19,911 bases of DNA. Origin: Zancudomyces culisetae (lineage: Eukaryota; Kickxellomycota; Harpellomycetes; Harpellales; Legeriomycetaceae). Below are positions 10,256 through 18,663 of this stretch, piece after piece. Below the pieces are notes generated by a model. It was not told the origin of the DNA, did not search any database, and saw only the letters and a program-made list of their open reading frames with translations. The DNA is taken from assembly GCA_001969505.1 (NCBI GenBank), contig LSSK01000623.1:1-19911 (forward strand), in the 5' to 3' direction. The position numbers and the translations under genes are program-made. The first letter of the stretch is position 1, and every line of letters starts with the position of its first letter.

Positions 10256-10757
10256 GTTTGACTAGTTTAGTTGGTCATCAATCGATTTTAGCTGGATTTT
10301 TCAATAGCCTTCATTTTTTTTTGCTTTTTTCTAGCATAGTTAGCAAAATAATCGAATTTTCTTTAAATGACAGGCATCACATTCCGAAATATATTAGATA
10401 AATATAACAATTAACCAAAACAGAAACAACAATCTGTGTAACCAGAAAATCATTGAAGTTTATTTATGCCTTTTGCAAACCTGAGAAAAAAAAAAGTCAA
10501 GGATCATCAACTTGCATGACAATCCATACTTTTCAGTAACATTCACAAAGAATTTAATTTATATTTCAGTTCAAATTTATAGCTTGGATATGGATATTTC
10601 TGGCAATAAACAATCAAATATGTAACCAAACTAATGGTGATTGATGGTAATAAAAAAAAAACCTCAGGAATTAATGATAAGCCCCGCCATGCGCTGCCTC
10701 CAACCCTTCCACCACCAACATAACTACAATCACTAACTCTGTAAATGGAATTTTCCA

Positions 10758-10765
10758 TATATATT
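10758..10765 (+). promoter_or_regulatory. TATA-like box of the Cys-rich protein gene
   Basis: TATATATT lies 116 bases before the ATG at 10874, at a spacing similar to the other TATA-like sites in the window. Confidence 0.4.
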
Positions 10766-10873
10766 AGCGAGAACTTCCTCGCTTTCAGTTTCTACTTGGC
10801 ACTCTTGAAAAAATAGTACGCAAATTCGCTTTTATTAAATAAACAGAAATAAAAAGATATCTTAACGCAAATA

Positions 10874-12019
10874 ATGGCCTGTAAAAAGTGTCGAGGATGG
10901 GATGGTATATGCTGTATGACACTTGGACACTGCAGCTGTGATTGTCACACCCAGTGCGAATGTGTTTACTGCAGCACTGTCAAGCTGGTGATGAGAAATC
11001 CAGGTATTTTACCTCCTAGTTGTAAACACCGCAATACACCCGTTTCTGGTAATGGAAACAACACGGGCTCTAATGCAGGCATTCAGTCACATAACCCAAA
11101 TAGAAGCAGAAAAAATAAATTACATTTGAAGAAAAAGAAAAGAACCAAGAGTACCAACAAACAACTTGTAAGATCTGTTGATCTTAAAAACGCTTACCAA
11201 CTTGAAGAAACTGATATTTCCAAGAAAAATGTGTTTTTGGGTAGAAGCAGAGCATTAAATGGATCTAACAGTTGTACGTTACATTGTTCTTCCAAAACAA
11301 GACGAGAAGGAAGATTGATTGATGGATGGTTATACACTTCCAACTCTGGCGAACTGTCAAAAAATATAAATCTGGGTTTATTTGTCAACACATCTGATAT
11401 CTCAACTAAATCGCCATCTATCACTAGCGAGGCCACCGACATCAGCATACCTAGACGCTATAGCGATAATAGTACTTCCAGCGTGATGTTGTCTAGTCTG
11501 GAAAATACAGCTCAACACAGTCCACAACTTACCCTTGTATATAACGATTTAAATGAAGAATACGAAACAGCACGCAATATATCCATAGAATTTGAGGAGC
11601 CGCTCAAGGAAAACACCTGGAACAAAACGCGACACCAAAATGGTTACGCCGATTCATCACCATATAAAAGCACGGCTGGCATTAGTAGGACATATACACA
11701 TCCTAGCTCCACCACTGTTATAAAAAGTAGAAAGAAGCTTTATTTTTCGGACGATTTGATGAACATGCATTCGACTGACAGTGAAGTTAAACCCGATAAA
11801 CCAGAGAAAAAAATTAAGGAGAAAAAAAGCTTCTCTGCTCTCAGCAGGATATGGGGTACGCTGGGCTTGACTATTAGAAGGAAAGGGTTTGATGACAAAG
11901 AATGTACTATAGACAATGTATTAGATCAAAAAAAAGCATATCCCACCACTGCCTTTGAACTGTTTGGAAATTACGCCGGAAAATGTGAAGATAATACAAA
12001 GTGTGTAGCTACCAACTAG
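10874..12019 (+). CDS. Unrecognised protein with cysteine-dense N-terminus (381 aa)
   Basis: I do not recognise this protein. It is a single open frame from an ATG preceded by an A-rich context. The N-terminus is packed with cysteines: Cys3, 6, 13, 14, 20, 22, 24, 28, 30 and 33, plus His19 and His25, then Cys50. The pattern CxxC...CC...CxCxCHxxCxCxxC suggests a metal-binding module, perhaps zinc or copper, but matches no named finger I can place. There is no signal peptide or membrane segment, so it is probably intracellular. A basic stretch at about 77-92 (RSRKNKLHLKKKKRTK) resembles a nuclear localisation signal. The middle (about 100-330) is Ser/Thr/Asn-rich and looks disordered. A second basic patch lies near 315-345 (EKKIKEKKSFSALSRIWG). 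The gene converges on CDS1 and, unlike TFB4 and CDS1, has no visible intron. A lineage-specific regulator is possible, but the function is unknown. Confidence 0.7.
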   Translation: MACKKCRGWDGICCMTLGHCSCDCHTQCECVYCSTVKLVMRNPGILPPSCKHRNTPVSGNGNNTGSNAGIQSHNPNRSRKNKLHLKKKKRTKSTNKQLVRSVDLKNAYQLEETDISKKNVFLGRSRALNGSNSCTLHCSSKTRREGRLIDGWLYTSNSGELSKNINLGLFVNTSDISTKSPSITSEATDISIPRRYSDNSTSSVMLSSLENTAQHSPQLTLVYNDLNEEYETARNISIEFEEPLKENTWNKTRHQNGYADSSPYKSTAGISRTYTHPSSTTVIKSRKKLYFSDDLMNMHSTDSEVKPDKPEKKIKEKKSFSALSRIWGTLGLTIRRKGFDDKECTIDNVLDQKKAYPTTAFELFGNYAGKCEDNTKCVATN

Positions 12020-12371
12020 AACTACTCGCTTATTTAAAGCTCTATCTAAAAAGAAAGATGTTTTCTTGTTATTGTACCAAAAGCCCTGACCCTTCAGAAC
12101 AAAAAACAAAAGCAAAAACATAACAAAAAAAGAGAAATTGCATTTTATCTCTGTTTTCCTTTTCTACACTTTGAGTATCAAAGTATAACAAGTTAAATGT
12201 TGTATTTTATAGATAAGATACCATAGTTAAAGTTTAAGAATTAGGCTGTATTTTATTAAAAGTAAAAAAGTTTACAAATCCAACAAAAAACTATCTTGCG
12301 GATAAATAAATGTATTCATCTTAACCAAACAAAAATAAAACAAAAAGGTCCAGAGAAGAATAGGGGTTACT
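12020..12371. other. Convergent 3' spacer
   Basis: This is the shared 3' flank of the Cys-rich protein gene and CDS1. It is AT-rich with A runs and several AATAAA/TAAATA words that could serve polyadenylation. I see nothing else. Confidence 0.6.
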
Positions 12372-14494
12372 TTATGAAGGAGCAGAAATATTTCCTAGAT
12401 ATTCTCCAAGGTTTTCGTAAAGCTGTAACTGCTCATCTACAGTAAGCCTGGTGATAATTGTGGAGAGTAGTTTTGTGGAAGAAACAGACTTGATCTATAA
12501 TACCAGTTGTAAAAAGCAAAAGACAAATGTGTTAATAAAAAAAAATACTCACTAGCGCTAATATACATTCTGGATTACTTACCTTGACAAACGTGTTAAA
12601 GTAAACATTTGCAAATGCTCCCATTATAAATTGACAATCGAAACGGTCTGTAACACCGCCATGTCCTGGAATGATATCTCCAAAGTCTTTGACTTGAAAC
12701 GCCCGTTTAACAGCACTAGCAAAGAATCCTCCAAATGGCGCAATCAGTGATGCAAACGATGCCAAAACCATCGAGTGGAGTTGTGCTGGTCTCAAACTAA
12801 ACGTTTTCCCCGTATACCCAATCTATATATCCGTGTGTATATTATATTAATAATGAATATTTTTAAAACATAATCGTGCAAAGCCTTGGGAAAACAAGTA
12901 TTAATCCACTTACGATTGATAATAATGGTAATAAAAGTTCTGGGATTGAATAACTTTGCACTTGAAAAACGGGTGGTGGTGTACAGGTGTTGTAGTTGAA
13001 AATTGTTGCTGTTAACCTCTATAAATGAATACATATACATATACATATACATATATATAATTATATAAAATGTATTTTTGATTTCTTGAAATCATAACAT
13101 CATTATAGATTATTGACTTACAGTTGCAGGACAAACAACAAATGGAATCGAACTTATTAGTGGAGTAAACTATTATCCAGATAAAAAAATAAAGGAAGGT
13201 TTTTTTTTTGTTAGCCTCATAACTCTAGATAATATTCTTTTCTTCTCTTCTCTTTTCTCGTAAATTAAATAACAAAATAGAAATCAACTTACGAAAAACG
13301 CAAACAACACAGTTGTCAGCGCACCACCTAAAAACCCTTCCCATGTCTTTTTAGGACTGAGTTCTATTAACTTATGCCGACCAAAAAAGAGTCCGAAAAC
13401 ATATGCTGCCGAATCGTTGACAATTACAAATGATGCTGGCATAATAAACCTAAAATTATCAAGTCATTTACATTATAATCTTACACTCAACCACAAACAG
13501 CCGCAGCTCTTAAAATCTTACCAGAACAATCCGTCTAGGATATTAGCAACCTGGAAGTAACTCTGTTCTACTACCGCCACCAATATCATCAACATCCAAG
13601 AAAACTGTGTTATCTGAACTCTGTAATATCCTCGTCGTAATGTTGTTACAAACCAGACAAAGCCTATATTTAAGTCATCGATCCCTCTCGCGTTATTTGC
13701 TTGTCTATGATGCTCCATCAGCTAATATAAAATGTTGACAAGAATTGACAAAAGAAATAAAATATCTACATAACTTACCCACAATATATGAACTAAATGA
13801 AACAAAGCGGTGGTGATGAATGCAAAATTCAAATATCTCGGTAACTCCTTTAATAGGTACCTTCAATATGTACTTGTAGAATATTGGCCCATACAATGAA
13901 TTAACTGTGACTATCAGAAAATATCTACAGTCGATAGTACATTATCAAAACTTACTTTTCGATTTAATACGTTAAAAAGCATATCATTTTAAAGGAGGTT
14001 CATGTCCACTGTTCCACACCAATACGCCCAATAAATAGTACCAAATACTCACATGTTAAGTGCTCTTGCCCAGGGTAAATGTCGCTGTATATTACTTTTC
14101 GTCGATATCGAGATCAGTTCCTTAAATACTAGCGTTTGTAGTGATAGTACCAAAAGTATTGTTGCCAAGGGTCCCAATCCCAATATCACTAGAAACATGC
14201 CAACCATTAGAAACCCATACAACGCTCTAACGTGCCAATTGACCCATTTCTTTTTTTTTTCGTCTGCCTGGGTCGTTCCTGCTCCATTCTTCTATTTTAA
14301 ATTCATATTATCCACTATATATTATCCGTTCCTTTTTGTGGAGATATAAAAAAAAAGCAATTCTAAAACACTGTGAGCTGCACTTAACATTACAACAATT
14401 AGAAACTTATAAAAATGATTACCGCATGTTTTTTGGATTGATCCTTGCCCGGTCTTTCTTTGGCTTTGTTCGATTTTTGAGCTCTATTTTTCAT
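12372..14494 (-). CDS. CDS1: Phosphatidate cytidylyltransferase (CDP-diacylglycerol synthase), nine exons (423 aa)
   Basis: This enzyme makes CDP-diacylglycerol from phosphatidate and CTP at the ER membrane, the precursor of phosphatidylinositol, phosphatidylserine and cardiolipin. Exons in coding order are 14494-14423, 14291-14053, 13924-13779, 13663-13522, 13449-13293, 13169-13122, 13018-12914, 12822-12583 and 12494-12372. All phases match, and the product aligns along its length with yeast Cds1. The full family signature is at 339-365: Ser339, Lys342-Arg343, Lys348-Asp349, PGHGG at 355-359, Asp362-Arg363 and Asp365. Upstream are [21 protein letters not shown] and [12 protein letters not shown], where yeast has NDIFAYLCGITFG and SPKKTLEGFLGA. 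Several hydrophobic helices span the protein. The N-terminal 40 residues are Lys-rich and cytosolic. The start is the first ATG after an in-frame TAG. The eight introns are 131, 128, 115, 72, 123, 103, 91 and 88 nt, all ending TAG; intron 6 holds an (ACATAT)4 repeat. Length fits the family. Confidence 0.95.
13031..13054. repeat. (ACATAT)4 repeat inside CDS1 intron 6
   Basis: Four perfect hexamers flanked by more AT-alternating sequence, ending 10 bases from the 3' splice site of the intron at 13019-13121. On the coding strand it reads (ATATGT)n, just upstream of the TAG acceptor. Confidence 0.85.
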
Positions 14495-16346
14495 TTTCTT
14501 GGAATAAATCTAATTTTTAAAATTCAAAATCTGTGTACATATACTAAATCCTTATTAAGTTCCTTGGTTTTGAAATGCTTTGCTAGATATGATCATTTCC
14601 CTGTCTTTAACAATATCTAGTCTCAACTATTAAAAAAAAACTGATTAAAATTGATACTCCTTTTTACTATTTCTTTAAAAAAATATAGCATCCACCATTA
14701 TTTTTTGATTACAAATTTCAAAGGAAAAAAAGCAACAACAAAGCCTCGCGTTTTCATTGGAATGCTTAGTGGTTCTACAAGATCCTCTTTTTTTTTTGGC
14801 CCCGTTGTACTCTAAAGCAATGCACGCTGATTAATTGGATGGCGGTTCTGAAGGAAACCCCCCCTCTCCCCACTTATGTGTTTTGGCATTTTTATTAAAT
14901 CTTTATTTTTGCCTTTTCCTTTTACTGCTCCTATTGCTGTTCCTTAATCCAACCTCCTCTGTTCAAGCAAACAAGTATGGTTCGTTTCATAACCGCAAAT
15001 TAGCGGAAAAAAGACTATTTTTGCATTGGGTAAATCTGGGATTTTCACAATGCTATTGAAAACGACTATTTGCAAATCAAGGCTGAAAACTCCCGATGGA
15101 TGGTTTATAAATCTTCAGTTTGCGCGATCAGACATGAGACCATGAGTAATATTAGCTACAATCTCACTGTATCTCCTGATAATTGGCAAAGTTAGCATTG
15201 AGACCCTTCATTTCACACACAAAGTTAAAGAGTAGTAAACATTGATGGTGAGTAACAAAAAAAAAGATCCAAATGGTTATGCTTGATCAGCCTCTTGGTT
15301 ATGTACGCTAAATACTCCACTACCAAAAACCAAACATTTTCAAAAATTAAATAGGTTCCATAAAATACAACTTTCCGGTCCTAAAAAAGAGATCGTAAAG
15401 ACGATATATCTATTTAACTGTATAAAATTTTCTCCAATACATCTAAACTATTCATTGGTATATATATTTGATAGAAGCATAGTTACCAAACATCCTTTTT
15501 CTTCTCCTTTTTTGCAATAATTTTTTATATACACAGAAGTCGCTTAGCTAGATGAAAAGTCTATGAGGGTTCACTAATACAGATTTAGGCTTTATTTTGG
15601 ATATACTCATACATGTAACATTTACAAAACCAAAATAGGCTGAGACCGTGGGTTTCTAACGAGTATGTATTATCATACCGAAAGTATTGTATGTTTAGCG
15701 ACTCCTGCTATAAAACAACCACTTGTGTTATAGTGGTTTCTACGTATTAACATCCATAGGTGGCAGTTTTTACAGAAAAGTTAATACAACTAAACCAATA
15801 TCTCCAATTTAAAACATGTACTCATTTATTTTGCAAAAGCTAGCAAAGTAACTCTTAGATGTCATCACACACTTTTACGAGTATTCAGACATTTCGTTTA
15901 TCCAGCTTTCGATAATATTGAACTCAACCCATGACACTGCTTACAAGCGTACTAAAAATAAATAAAATGTAACTCTTGGACAAGTTCAGCTAGTGAATAA
16001 GCAGTATAGTGTATTCCTATTTCTTCTCACTTCTCCCTTTCGCTAGAACCAAGGCTATAAGCTAACACACAGTACACATATCTTTATATTTAGATGTTGT
16101 GTCTTCAAGTAATTTACCCCATAATATAACCCTAGGAGCGCTATACACGTATTTACCTGTTTATAGTATTTTCGACTTAGACCTATCCCAATACCTCGTT
16201 AATCTGGAAAGAGAAAAATATGCACATATAAAGGTATCAATTCCCTCGAAAAACGTTTCAATACACTATTTCCTAATTTTACCTTTTCTATCAAAATTTT
16301 CAAGAATAAAAGTGGAGCACATAAATAGGAAGAGACGCTAATCAAA
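14495..16346. other. Divergent intergenic spacer (1.85 kb)
   Basis: This lies between the 5' ends of CDS1 and the secreted-protein gene. No supported gene. The frame at 14835-15059 is a poly-Leu stretch starting at a TTG. The frame at 16099-16341 lacks an ATG and covers the promoter of the next gene. C7 lies at 14858-14864, and a small hairpin (AACCAC/GTGGTT) near 15716-15738. Confidence 0.55.
16227..16234 (+). promoter_or_regulatory. TATA box of the secreted-protein gene
   Basis: TATAAAGG lies 120 bases before the ATG at 16347, a spacing like that at the other TATA-bearing genes here. Confidence 0.55.
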
Positions 16347-17387
16347 ATGAACAGATATATATTTCTACTTCTAACTTGTCCTTTATACGCATTAGGTATA
16401 TCACATAAATACATGCATCTTATATTGTAATGTAAACATTTCTAATACATTATTTATACGTCATTAATATAGGCTCAAAAAGATATGGTGATTTACCAGA
16501 AAATGGTGATACTGATATCCCTCAACGAACTGATATTTTAAAGAGGAATTTCAGAACGCTAGCAAGGGACGATATTTTTGATTATAATAACATGGAATAC
16601 AACAAAAGAGATGTGGGATCATCACCACATCCAACCAACAACAAGCCCAGGACGTCATCTGGAAACCAAAATGAACCCACCAACCTACCACCAAAAATTA
16701 TTCTTGTGAGCTTTGAGAGTATAACATTAGAGACTGAGAGTAAAAGTGACCCATTAAAAACAAAGCACAACTTGGTTCAGAATGATGAATATGCACCACC
16801 TACAAATCCAAAAAAACAAGAAAATAACAGCGATACTGATGATGAAAGCAATAAAACTACTAAAAGTAGCCCTAGTAGAGATGGAGGAAACATTGGTGTG
16901 TACGAAAACTTTTCAAAAGCATTTCTAAGAAACCTTGACACCAACCACCAGCAAAACACAAATCCTGAAGTAAAAAAACAAGAAAATGGGGTACAGCCAC
17001 AACGCACAGAAAATGAAGCTGGTATACAAATGGAAACACGCCCGTCCAGCTATCTTGCACATTCATCTGACAACGAGAAGAATGTCTTGAAAGTTTTTGG
17101 AAACAAGGTTAATGGTATGTCAATAATTTACAAAGAATTATCTCTTTTTTACAGTTTTCACTATTTCCACTAGCCTCTATCATCATTATACTTGCATTTA
17201 TTAACAAATAGAAGACCAAAATAGTCTTGACGAAGGGCTGCGTAATACAAAATATGTAAACAGAACTAGCTCTAAAACAACAGCATCATATGACAGCAGC
17301 TTTGTTGATACTGGGGTAAGGGTTAGTGCTAGTGTGCTCTTAGTGTCAGGTGTTCTTGCCTGTGGTTTTCTAGTATGTATTTTCTAG
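16347..17387 (+). CDS. Secreted, probably GPI-anchored, protein of unknown function, three exons (288 aa)
   Basis: The exons are 16347-16395, 16473-17114 and 17212-17387. The introns (77 and 97 nt) start GTATAT and GTATGT, both end TAG, and both junctions are phase 1. Exon 1 encodes only the signal peptide (MNRYIFLLLTCPLYALG). The mature part is hydrophilic, rich in Asn, Ser, Lys, Pro and Glu, and probably disordered, with N-glycosylation sequons such as NNS, NKT and NRT. Three Lys-Arg pairs (SKR|YGD, LKR|NFR, NKR|DVG) fall within about 60 residues after the signal peptide and look like Kex2-type processing sites. They would release segments of about 18-20 residues that do not resemble each other. 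The last 25 residues (VRVSASVLLVSGVLACGFLV and on) are hydrophobic and run to the stop, as in a GPI signal or a tail anchor. I recognise no domain. A role at the wall or as a peptide precursor is speculation. Confidence 0.8.
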
Positions 17388-17790
17388 GTATAATTCAACA
17401 AGAGGCTCAAGTTTTTATTTATGTTTCTCGCAGTGTTAAAGTGTGAAAAAACAAAACAAAGTGTTATTTGGTTTATATACCTCATTTTAAGTATTTATAT
17501 TATCACTAATTTACATTTGGAAAGTATAGGTGTAAGTGCTTAGTACACACGCCACAATAAACTAAGCAAAACTTATAATGTAGTTCTGGTTTCAAGTCGT
17601 TTGCTTAAAACTCAACGTATACGTCAAGCGTTTTTACAGATAATGCACATCTTAATCGCGACTCCCCCCCCTTTTTTTTGTCATATTTTGTTACTATTGC
17701 TCTTGGCTATGGTAACATCTTTACTTCTTACCATGTTGCTAGTTCGCCTAGTTTACCAGGGGTTACCTGTTGAATACAGCACAATCTGTT
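17388..17790. other. Convergent spacer with C8/T8 run
   Basis: 3' flank of the secreted-protein gene. C8 directly followed by T8 lies at 17664-17679. The + frame at 17601-17801 is a low-complexity Leu-rich frame starting at a TTG; I do not call it. Confidence 0.5.
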
Positions 17791-18384
17791 TTAAAATATG
17801 AACATCGTACAAGAATATATACTACCTTGTGATTGAAGATTCATTAGTTTTGATATTTCTTCAACACCCGCAAAGTCAAGTTGTAACGCAGAAGGGAGGA
17901 TGAAGTCACTGTTTGGTACGAATTTTACAGAGTTATTTGAATTGTTCAGCTTTGCTTTAGAATTCTTTGAGAGCTAAAAGACAATTAAACAGTTCTGGTT
18001 CTTACAAGAATATTTCACGTTGTTGTTCGTATATCACTTGTCAACAAACTAGTTTTTTTTCTTACACACTACACTCCTCTTCCCCAACGTTTAGAAAGCA
18101 CAAGGTGTAGCTGTGATGATTAGTAATATCTTTTGCTAACTTTGATTTCCTAGTTTTACTAATCCAATTATCGTTTCTATCTCATGAATTTCCATATCGT
18201 AATTGGTTTCTGATTGAGATAAAAAGTCCCCCAAGAAAACCAGCGAAACAATAATGGAACAAATCACATTCGCAGAAAAAGATAATTGTTTATCCACAAG
18301 TTTTGTCTGTGAAAAAGAAAAATCGACCAACAAGAGCTGAATCGTGTTGGGTTTCCCAGTTTGAACCACGGCTTTTCCTTCATA
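17791..18384 (-). CDS. Probable spliced gene of unknown function; 5' end unresolved
   Basis: Two open stretches on the minus strand look like exons. The first runs from about 18384 to 18160 (…VVQTGKPNTIQLLLVDFSFS… to …DMEIHEIETIIGL) and ends at a GTAAAA donor. The second runs 17973-17826 and follows a TGTCTTTTAG acceptor. It reads …NSVKFVPNSDFILPSALQLD…VEEISKLMN. The phase-0 join across the 186-nt intron (17974-18159) is the only one that keeps the second exon open. The end is either unspliced (stop at 17791-17793) or a 40-nt intron to a short last exon starting at 17785. I could not find the start. A possible intron (TACTAAT-like branch site near 18404, acceptor just after) leads to an upstream frame at about 18400-18645 with no ATG. 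Alternatively the acceptor may be TTTTTCACAG, so that the next exon starts at about 18313. I do not recognise the family. It would be divergent from RIB1. Confidence 0.35.
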
Positions 18385-18663
18385 TGCAAAAAAAAGTACA
18401 GATTAGTAATGTAATATCAGGGGGAATTTTTTTTGGCTAGTAATGCGTTTGGGGATGTTTTTTACTCTTCTTACTAAGTTTAAATTTGTTCGACTCGAAA
18501 TTCTTACAGGTATACCTAAACACACTGGTATGTTTGACTGAGAAGCACGCTTAATAAGTTCACATAACACAGAACAGGGGACATAAGTAAAATAAGAAAG
18601 GAATTTCTTCCTTTGAACCAAAACAGAAAAAAGCGGATAAATTTACAGTTACAAAAGCACAAG

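Larger units (their letters stand above)
8000..10873. other. Long AT-rich spacer (2.9 kb) with repeats
   Basis: No gene is firmly supported. A + frame at 8137-8370 (77 codons, ATG after an A run, locally higher GC) has no recognisable domain. A 28-codon frame at 9350-9436 has a TATA-like TATATAAC 94 bases upstream, but nothing else supports it. An inverted repeat lies at 9685-9727, a 10-bp-period repeat at 8765-8854 and an AAAAT-type repeat at 10226-10255. The last 120 bases are the promoter of the gene at 10874. Confidence 0.5.

Noticed and set aside
13518-13896. Minus-strand frames starting MEHHRQANN and MYGPIFYKY as separate genes
   Set aside because: They are CDS1 exons 3 and 4 read through intron sequence; splicing 13779 to 13663 joins them in phase and matches the yeast protein.
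14003-14052. WYYLLG-like reading just after CDS1 exon 2, resembling the conserved next motif
   Set aside because: No splice site connects it in frame, and exon 3 already supplies the matching segment (YFLIVTVN); it lies inside intron 2.
14053-14349. Plus-strand open frame of 98 codons
   Set aside because: It is the antisense of CDS1 exon 2, whose protein sequence is well conserved; the plus frame has no features of its own.
14835-15059. Leu-rich frame resembling a signal peptide
   Set aside because: It starts at a TTG, the Leu run comes from a low-complexity pyrimidine tract, and no downstream domain or splice site supports it.
16777-17066. Minus-strand Phe/Cys/Ser/Leu-rich frames
   Set aside because: They are antisense to exon 2 of the secreted-protein gene and arise from its Asn/Lys/Ser-rich codons.
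16592-17173. ATG at 16592 as the start of the secreted protein
   Set aside because: The frame continues upstream to a spliced signal-peptide exon at 16347, which explains the secretory features; the last 20 codons after 17114 are intron.
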